From: Candidatus Woesearchaeota archaeon | GTDB taxonomy: Archaea > Nanobdellota > Nanobdellia > Woesearchaeales > GW2011-AR4 | DNA length: 8,428 nucleotides | Assembly: GCA_016185955.1 (NCBI GenBank) | Contig: JACPMQ010000055.1 | Span: forward strand, 1 to 8,428 | Direction: 5' to 3' | In this document: positions 4,235 to 8,428 of the stretch, in pieces | Numbering within the stretch: the stretch's first letter is position 1 | How the letters are laid out: each line of letters opens with the position of its first letter | The notes under the pieces: model-generated | Told to the model about the DNA's origin: nothing | Database searches by the model: none | The model's input: only the letters and a program-made list of their open reading frames with translations | Program-made: the position numbers and the translations under genes

Positions 4235-5671
4235 ATGGCAAAAAAAGAAGAAAAGCTTGGAATAAATGTAAAAAAGAACGAGGATTTTTCAGAGTGGTAT
4301 AATGAAGTTGTGATTAAAGCAGAGCTTGCAGAGCATTCTGTAATCAAAGGTTTTATGGTTATAAGGCCAAGAGGCTATGCTATATGGGAAAAAATACAGG
4401 AATATTTTGACAGGAGAATAAAAAAAATTGGTGTAAAAAATGCGTATTTTCCATTATTAATTCCCGAGAGCTTTTTTAAGAAGGAAGCTGAGCATGCTGA
4501 AGGATTTGCGCCCGAGCTTGCATGGATAAGCGAAAAGGAAGATGGCATAAGATATGCATTAAGGCCTACATCAGAAACTATAATGTATGACTCTTACGCA
4601 AAATGGATAAGAAGCTGGCGCGATTTGCCGTTAAGGCTGAATCAATGGTGCAATGTCTTAAGATGGGAAGTCAAGCAAACAAAATTATTTTTGAGAACAA
4701 GAGAATTCTTGTGGCAGGAAGGGCATTGCGTTTATGAAACAGAAGAAGATTGTGATAAGGAAGCTTTACTCTACCTCCTAGAATATAAAAAATTATGCGA
4801 GGAGATATTAGCAATACCTGTCTTGGAAGGAAAAAAAACAGAAAAGGAGAGATTTGCTGGAGCAAAAACAACCTATGCGTTGGAAGCATTAATGCCTGAC
4901 GGCAAGGCATTGCAGATGGGAACTTCCCACAATCTTGGGCAGAATTTTGCAAAAGCGTTTGACATACAATTTTTAGGCAGGGATGAAAAGGAATATTATC
5001 CATGGCAGAATTCATGGGGAATATCAACAAGGCTCATAGGCTCTTTGGTTATGATGCATTCTGATGATAAAGGCTTAATATTGCCGCCAAAAGTAGCTCC
5101 AGTGCAGATTGTTATAATTCCCATTTATTTTGAAAAAGATAAAGATATTGTTATAAAGAAAGCAAGAGAAATATGCAACTCTCTCAAAGCTTACAGCGTA
5201 GAGCTTGATGAAAGAGATGGGTACACTCCAGGATGGAAATTCAATGAATGGGAGCTTAAAGGAATTCCACTGAGGATAGAAATAGGGCCAAAAGATATTT
5301 CAAAAAACGAAGTTGTTTTTGCAAGAAGGGACAACAACAAAAAAGAATCTGTAAAAATAGCTCATTTAGACAAAAAAATCAAAGAAACGCTTGACGATAT
5401 TCAAAAAGCTTTATATGAAAAAGCGTATAAATTTTTGCATTCAAATATTGCAACAGCAGACAGCTGGAATGATTTCTTGAAGCATGCAAAAAATAAAAAG
5501 CTTGTGAAAGCATTTTTTTGCGGCAGTAAGGAATGCGAGGAAGAAATTAAGGAAAAAAGCGATGGCATAACTTCAAGAGTAATACCTTTTGAGCAGCCTG
5601 AAAATATCGGGAAATGCGTAAAATGCGGAAATAAAGCGCAGTTCTTGATTTATTTTGGGAAAGCATACTAA
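4235..5671 (+). CDS. proS: Prolyl-tRNA synthetase, archaeal type
   Basis: This class IIa aminoacyl-tRNA synthetase attaches proline to tRNA-Pro in the cytoplasm. At 478 residues it has the archaeal/eukaryal-type layout without the bacterial editing insertion. Visible parts are the RPTSET proline/ATP site (110-115), motif 2 FLRTREFLWQEGH (152-164), the TSHNLGQNFAKAFDIQF region (230-246), and motif 3 WGISTRLIGSLVMMHSDDKG (261-280). After these come the anticodon-binding domain from about 288 and a C-terminal domain with four cysteines (C429, C434, C461, C464) that fits the zinc site of this type. The chain ends in the conserved C-terminal tyrosine (Y478). The start ATG 4235 follows a TATA box by the usual distance. 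The gene is monocistronic and flanked by 93-bp inverted repeats. No key residue is missing. Confidence 0.95.
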   Translation: MAKKEEKLGINVKKNEDFSEWYNEVVIKAELAEHSVIKGFMVIRPRGYAIWEKIQEYFDRRIKKIGVKNAYFPLLIPESFFKKEAEHAEGFAPELAWISEKEDGIRYALRPTSETIMYDSYAKWIRSWRDLPLRLNQWCNVLRWEVKQTKLFLRTREFLWQEGHCVYETEEDCDKEALLYLLEYKKLCEEILAIPVLEGKKTEKERFAGAKTTYALEALMPDGKALQMGTSHNLGQNFAKAFDIQFLGRDEKEYYPWQNSWGISTRLIGSLVMMHSDDKGLILPPKVAPVQIVIIPIYFEKDKDIVIKKAREICNSLKAYSVELDERDGYTPGWKFNEWELKGIPLRIEIGPKDISKNEVVFARRDNNKKESVKIAHLDKKIKETLDDIQKALYEKAYKFLHSNIATADSWNDFLKHAKNKKLVKAFFCGSKECEEEIKEKSDGITSRVIPFEQPENIGKCVKCGNKAQFLIYFGKAY

Positions 5672-5718
5672 ACCAATAACTGCTAACACCTCTTATTCTA
5701 AATATGTATGGAACATTG

Positions 5719-5865
5719 AAGTGGCTGCTCCTATATAAGGGGCGGTGGGCGGGCAGAAGAATGTTAATTGTGCTATCAAAATGGTGTGTATCTGTAAATT
5801 TTTTATTATACAAAAGAATCAAGATGCGCCATTTTGCCTATAGTGCGGCTCTGGAGCAGCCACTT
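5719..5865 (+). mobile_element. E2 core, copy 1 (147 bp, 13-bp terminal inverted repeats)
   Basis: AAGTGGCTGCTCC (5719-5731) and GGAGCAGCCACTT (5853-5865) are perfect 13-bp inverted ends. An inner inverted pair CAAAATGGTG (5777-5786) and CGCCATTTTG (5827-5836) pairs with one G/T wobble. Copy 2 at 8214-8360 has the same length and differs at about 10 positions by my count. There is no ORF. To the right the repeat continues with AGGATTTCTACTGAGCC, an E2 outer end; the left outer end is missing in this copy. Confidence 0.75.
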
Positions 5866-5899
5866 TAGTTTTTGACTTTTAGGATTTCTACTGAGCCCA

Positions 5900-5992
5900 A
5901 ATTCAGAAAATTCCATAGGATTGTGATAAGCGACCCGAGCAATGCCGCAGCATTGCGAAGTTGAGAGGAATGTTAAGGCTCCGCACAAGCAC
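5900..5992 (+). repeat. 93-bp inverted repeat flanking proS, right arm (E1 segment)
   Basis: It runs from AATTCAG to the 11-mer CGCACAAGCAC and includes the hairpin GCAATGC/GCATTGC (5939-5956, loop CGCA). It is the reverse complement of 4051-4143 with three transitions. Confidence 0.85.
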
Positions 5993-5996
5993 AAAG

Positions 5997-6091
5997 CATA
6001 GTGGCGCAACTAAATAATTGAGAAATAATTATTGCGCCACTATGTTAGAGAACACCAAGTACTTCAATAAACTATTTGTGTTCTCCGCTAT
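5997..6091 (+). mobile_element. E3 double-hairpin element, copy 2
   Basis: This is the reverse complement of the element at 1786-1861. It has the same CATAGTGGCGCAA/TTGCGCCACTATG hairpin and the same GAGAACAC/GTGTTCTC hairpin, but here the second loop is enlarged from 2 to about 22 nt. It interrupts E1-type sequence: the intact arrangement at 4152-4173 reads CGCACAAGCAC followed by CGACTTTCGCA, whereas here E3 separates CGCACAAGCAC from GACTTTCGCA. Confidence 0.7.
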
Positions 6092-6188
6092 AGACTTTCG
6101 CAAAAACCCCACTTTCGAACAAAGTCCTGTTAGCAGTCACAATTATTCAAAAACATTAAAAACTCATTAAATTTTCTTATTTTTAAAG

Positions 6189-6911
6189 ATGGAGCAACCA
6201 ATTCAAAAAATAGAAGAGCACAAATTAAAAATCATCGAAATAATAGACGAAGCTTTAAATGTCAAAACATTTAGGCTGCAAATGGCGGAAAATGTTAAAA
6301 TAAGTTTTTTCCCAGGACAATTTTTTATGGTTAGGTTTGAAGATGCTCCAAAGATGCAAAGAGCTTATTCAATAGCCTCAAGCCCGGAAAAAAACCATCT
6401 TGACATAACAATGAACCTTGTAGGAGAATTTACAAATAGGCTCTTCAAAGCAAATGTCGGAGATTATTTAATATTCAAGGGCCCTTATGGCAAGTTCTAC
6501 TTTAATGAGCAAATAAAAAATGACATCACATTAATAGGTGGCGGATTAGGAATAACGCCTTTAATGAGCTTGATAAGGTATTGCAATGACAAAAAACTGC
6601 CTAATTCATTAAATCTAATTTACAGCGTTAAAACTTCTCAAGATATAATCTACTATAATGAAATCAAAAAAATTAAAGGGCAAAATAAAAATTTTAATTA
6701 TGCTATAACAATAACAAGGCCAAATGCAGAGGATAAGTGGGATGGAATGACTGGAAGAATTAATTTAGAGCTTCTTAAACAAAATACAAAAAATATTGAA
6801 AAAAGCCTTTACTATATTTGCGGTCCTTTGGATTTTGTAAAAAGCATGATAGCAATGCTTGAAAGCTTAAACGTAAAAAAAGGGCAGATTAAAACGGATA
6901 TATGGGGTTAA
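6189..6911 (+). CDS. FNR-family flavin/NAD(P)H oxidoreductase subunit
   Basis: The 240-residue cytoplasmic protein has the two-domain ferredoxin-NADP+ reductase fold. In the N-terminal barrel, RAYSIASSP (58-66) is the RxYS flavin-binding motif and GPYGKFYF (98-105) follows. The C-terminal Rossmann-type half has GGGLGITPLMSLIRY (117-131) for NAD(P)H and CGPLDFV (211-217). The protein ends IKTDIWG, in the place where related enzymes place the residues closing over the flavin. It lacks the C-terminal Cys4 [2Fe-2S] motif of dihydroorotate dehydrogenase PyrK and has no fused ferredoxin domain, so it probably moves electrons between NAD(P)H and a separate carrier; the partner is unknown. An ATTAAAAAC stretch near 6155-6163 could be a weak TATA box. 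The gene is four bases from mre11, so the two are likely co-transcribed. Confidence 0.85.
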   Translation: MEQPIQKIEEHKLKIIEIIDEALNVKTFRLQMAENVKISFFPGQFFMVRFEDAPKMQRAYSIASSPEKNHLDITMNLVGEFTNRLFKANVGDYLIFKGPYGKFYFNEQIKNDITLIGGGLGITPLMSLIRYCNDKKLPNSLNLIYSVKTSQDIIYYNEIKKIKGQNKNFNYAITITRPNAEDKWDGMTGRINLELLKQNTKNIEKSLYYICGPLDFVKSMIAMLESLNVKKGQIKTDIWG

Positions 6912-6915
6912 TATA

Positions 6916-8133
6916 ATGAAATTCGCGCATATGGCAGATTGCCACATTGGAAGCTGGAGAGACCCTAAATTAAAGGACATAAGCACAATAGCTTTTATTA
7001 AAGCCATTAATAAGTGCATTGAGGAGCAAGTAGACTTTATTCTTATAGCAGGAGATTTATTTAACACTTCTTTGCCAAGGATAGACAATCTAAAAACAGT
7101 AGTCAGCGCATTTAAGAGGCTAAAAGACATGGGCATATCAGTTTACATAATCCCAGGAAGCCATGATTACAGCCCTTCAGGAAAAACAATGCTTGATGTT
7201 TTGGAGGAAGCTGGCTTATTCACAAATGTTGTAAAAGGCGAGGAAATTAATGGCAAATTAAAGTTAAAATTTACCATAGACAAAAAAACATCTGCAAAAA
7301 TAACAGGCATGCTTGGAAAGCGCTACTCATTGGAAAAAAGCTATTATGAAAGCCTTATTCTTGAAAATCTCGAAAAAGAAAATGGCTACAAAATATTTAT
7401 GTTTCATTCAGGTATTGATGAGCTAAAGCCAAATGATATGGAAAACATAATAACCAGCCCAATTTCATTGCTTCCTAAAAATTTTAATTACTATGCTGGA
7501 GGCCATATGCATATTGTCAAAGAAGCAAAGATTGAAGGTTATGGCATAATAGCATACCCGGGCCCTTTATTTCCAAACTCCTTTTCTGAGCTTGAAAAGC
7601 TCGAAACCGGAGGCTTTTACATAGTAGAAGACAACAGCTTAAAGTGGGAGCCTATCCAGATTTGCAACGTATACAAAATACAAAAAAACTGCAGCGGAAA
7701 AAGCCCTGAGCAAATATATAATGAAATAATAAATGAAATAAAAACAAAAGAATTTAACAATACTATAGTTTTGATAAGGCTTTACGGCTCATTAAGCTCA
7801 GGAAAGCCTATTGATATAGACTTTAAGGAAATATTTTCCGTGCTTTACGATAAATCAGCTTATTTTGTCATGAAAAACACAAATGCCCTGACAACAAAAG
7901 AATTTGAGGAAGTTAAAATAGATGCAAAGTCTGTTGAAGATGCGGAAGCAGCAATAATAAAAGAGCACCTTGCTCAAATAAAAATACAAAATCTTGATGC
8001 AAAAAATGAGGAATCCTTAATTAAGGAGCTTATGAAAGCCTTAAGCACAGAAAAACAAGATGGAGAAACAAACACTGATTTTGAAAAAAGGGTTAAGGAT
8101 GATGTAAGCAGGGTTTTGGATATTAATTTTTAG
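6916..8133 (+). CDS. mre11: Mre11/SbcD-like DNA double-strand break repair nuclease
   Basis: This calcineurin-like phosphoesterase of 405 residues fits archaeal Mre11, which works with Rad50 to trim DNA ends at double-strand breaks. Most metal ligands are visible: D8 and H10 (MADCHIG), D47 (AGDLFN), H83 (GSHD), H164 (FMFHSG), H197 and H199 (GGHMH). The third motif reads GSHD instead of the usual GNHD, so the asparagine ligand is serine (S82). The capping domain (about 225-330) is followed by a charged, helical C-terminal region (about 340-400) that may contain the Rad50-binding helices. The start ATG lies four bases after the reductase stop codon, so translation is probably coupled. No rad50 gene is seen before the window ends; a repeat element follows immediately. 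Confidence 0.87.
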   Translation: MKFAHMADCHIGSWRDPKLKDISTIAFIKAINKCIEEQVDFILIAGDLFNTSLPRIDNLKTVVSAFKRLKDMGISVYIIPGSHDYSPSGKTMLDVLEEAGLFTNVVKGEEINGKLKLKFTIDKKTSAKITGMLGKRYSLEKSYYESLILENLEKENGYKIFMFHSGIDELKPNDMENIITSPISLLPKNFNYYAGGHMHIVKEAKIEGYGIIAYPGPLFPNSFSELEKLETGGFYIVEDNSLKWEPIQICNVYKIQKNCSGKSPEQIYNEIINEIKTKEFNNTIVLIRLYGSLSSGKPIDIDFKEIFSVLYDKSAYFVMKNTNALTTKEFEEVKIDAKSVEDAEAAIIKEHLAQIKIQNLDAKNEESLIKELMKALSTEKQDGETNTDFEKRVKDDVSRVLDINF

Positions 8134-8144
8134 ATATTGATTCA

Positions 8145-8428
8145 GGGTTGGTGCGAAATCCGTGCTTGTGCGTCATTGCCAATTCAGGCTCAGTAGAAAT
8201 CCTTAACAAATATAAGTGGCTGCTCCATTATTAGGGGCGGTAGGCAAGCAGAAGAATGTTAATTGTGTTATCAAAATGGCGTGTATCTGTAAATTTTTTA
8301 TTATACAAAAGAATCAAGATGCGCCATTTTGCCTGTAGCGCGGCTCTGGAGCAGCCACTTTAGTTTTTGGCTTTTAGGATTTTTACTGAACCCAAATTCA
8401 GAAAATTCCATAGGATTGTGATAAGCGA
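8145..8428 (+). mobile_element. E1 element carrying a nested E2 insertion (cut by window end)
   Basis: The E1 left end GGGTTGGTGCG (8145-8155) and 11-mer GTGCTTGTGCG (8162-8172) lead to TGCCAATTCAG (8177-8187). In the uninterrupted E1 copy (4028-4181, read on the minus strand) that sequence continues with AAAACTCC. Here a 207-bp E2 (about 8188-8394) intervenes, and AATTCAG is repeated at 8395-8401 before AAAATTCC resumes. E2 therefore has a 7-bp target duplication. E2 ends are inverted: GGCTCAGTAGAAATCCT at 8187-8203 and AGGATTTTTACTGAACC at the right (two differences). No ORF is present. The right part of E1 lies beyond the window. Confidence 0.78.
8214..8360 (+). repeat. E2 core, copy 2 (147 bp)
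   Basis: It has the same 13-bp inverted ends as copy 1 (8214-8226 and 8348-8360). The internal pair CAAAATGGCG/CGCCATTTTG is fully Watson-Crick here, whereas copy 1 has a wobble. Together with its right flank, 8214-8428 is a 215-bp direct repeat of 5719-5933, bracketing the reductase-mre11 operon. Confidence 0.8.

Larger units (their letters stand above)
5672..6188. other. Mosaic of palindromic repeats between proS and the reductase gene
   Basis: No gene is supported in this 517-bp gap. From left to right it contains an inverted end ATAACTGCTAACA (5676-5688), a 147-bp TIR-bounded core (5719-5865), the right end of an E2 element (to about 5899), a 93-bp E1 segment (5900-5992), and an E3 double hairpin (about 5997-6091). 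It closes with an E1-like tail GACTTTCGCAAAAACCCC and the second inverted end TGTTAGCAGTCA (6128-6139). The outer ends share ACTGCTAACA/TGTTAGCAGT, so the whole may be a composite of about 465 bp. The last ~40 bp before ATG 6189 are AT-rich promoter sequence. Confidence 0.7.

Noticed and set aside
4117..4347. Minus-strand open frame across E1 and the proS start
   Set aside because: It crosses the insertion boundary and the proS promoter; it arises from repeat sequence.
4671..5030. Minus-strand open frame inside proS
   Set aside because: It overlaps the catalytic core of a well-supported synthetase, including motif 3 coding sequence.
5866..5933. C/D box guide RNA (TGATAAG and CTGA motifs)
   Set aside because: The motifs are in the wrong order for C then D, and they belong to repeat ends.
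5547..6009. Two minus-strand open frames across the proS end and the repeat mosaic
   Set aside because: They run through palindromic repeats and the proS 3' end and have no promoter or recognisable protein features.
6867..7136. Minus-strand open frame across the reductase-mre11 junction
   Set aside because: It is antisense to two real genes and has no independent support.

Overview
The window reads as chromosome from an AT-rich archaeon, most likely of a DPANN lineage (Woesearchaeota/Pacearchaeota-like). The lineage is an inference. The evidence for an archaeon is: an archaeal-type prolyl-tRNA synthetase with a C-terminal Cys4 zinc domain and terminal Tyr; an archaeal RibL-type FAD synthase; a Dph6-like PP-loop enzyme; an Mre11-type nuclease; a tRNA-Val lacking an encoded CCA; and TATA boxes placed about 27 nt upstream of start codons, so that several mRNAs look leaderless.

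Layout. 1-187 is repeat debris. 188-1099 (-) encodes a SHOCT-motif, single-pass membrane protein with an outer domain. It is divergent from a small winged-helix protein (1191-1595, +). 1596-1965 is a gene-free cluster of palindromes, with three related A5TTCC hairpins, one of them split by a mobile-looking hairpin element. tRNA-Val(CAC) follows at 1966-2038. 2084-2686 is a second membrane-anchored protein that appears to be a diverged paralogue of the first one's outer domain. 2793-3503 is a Dph6-like PP-loop enzyme, convergent with a RibL-like nucleotidyltransferase (3560-3985, -). A 154-bp MITE-like element with a 10-bp target duplication (4028-4181) sits directly before the promoter of proS (4235-5671). 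5672-6188 is a mosaic of the same repeats. An FNR-type flavin reductase (6189-6911) and an Mre11-like nuclease (6916-8133) form a tight two-gene operon. 8145-8428 is another nested repeat, cut by the window end.

The coding genes are mostly housekeeping: translation, EF2 modification, flavin cofactor synthesis, redox and DNA repair. The novelty lies in the intergenic DNA. Four of the larger gaps hold short, non-coding, palindromic elements that I can resolve into families here called E1 (about 154 bp, with ends GGKTKGGTGCG and an internal 11-mer CGCACAAGCAC), E2 (about 207 bp, inserted inside E1), E3 (76-95 bp, double hairpin) and E4 (about 35-bp A5TTCC hairpins). An E1 copy without E2 serves as the empty site for the E2 insertion, so the order of insertion can be read directly. 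No transposase is present, so the elements would have to be moved in trans or be fossils. Their 93-bp inverted and 215-bp direct copies bracket proS and the reductase-mre11 operon respectively, giving substrates for inversion or deletion.
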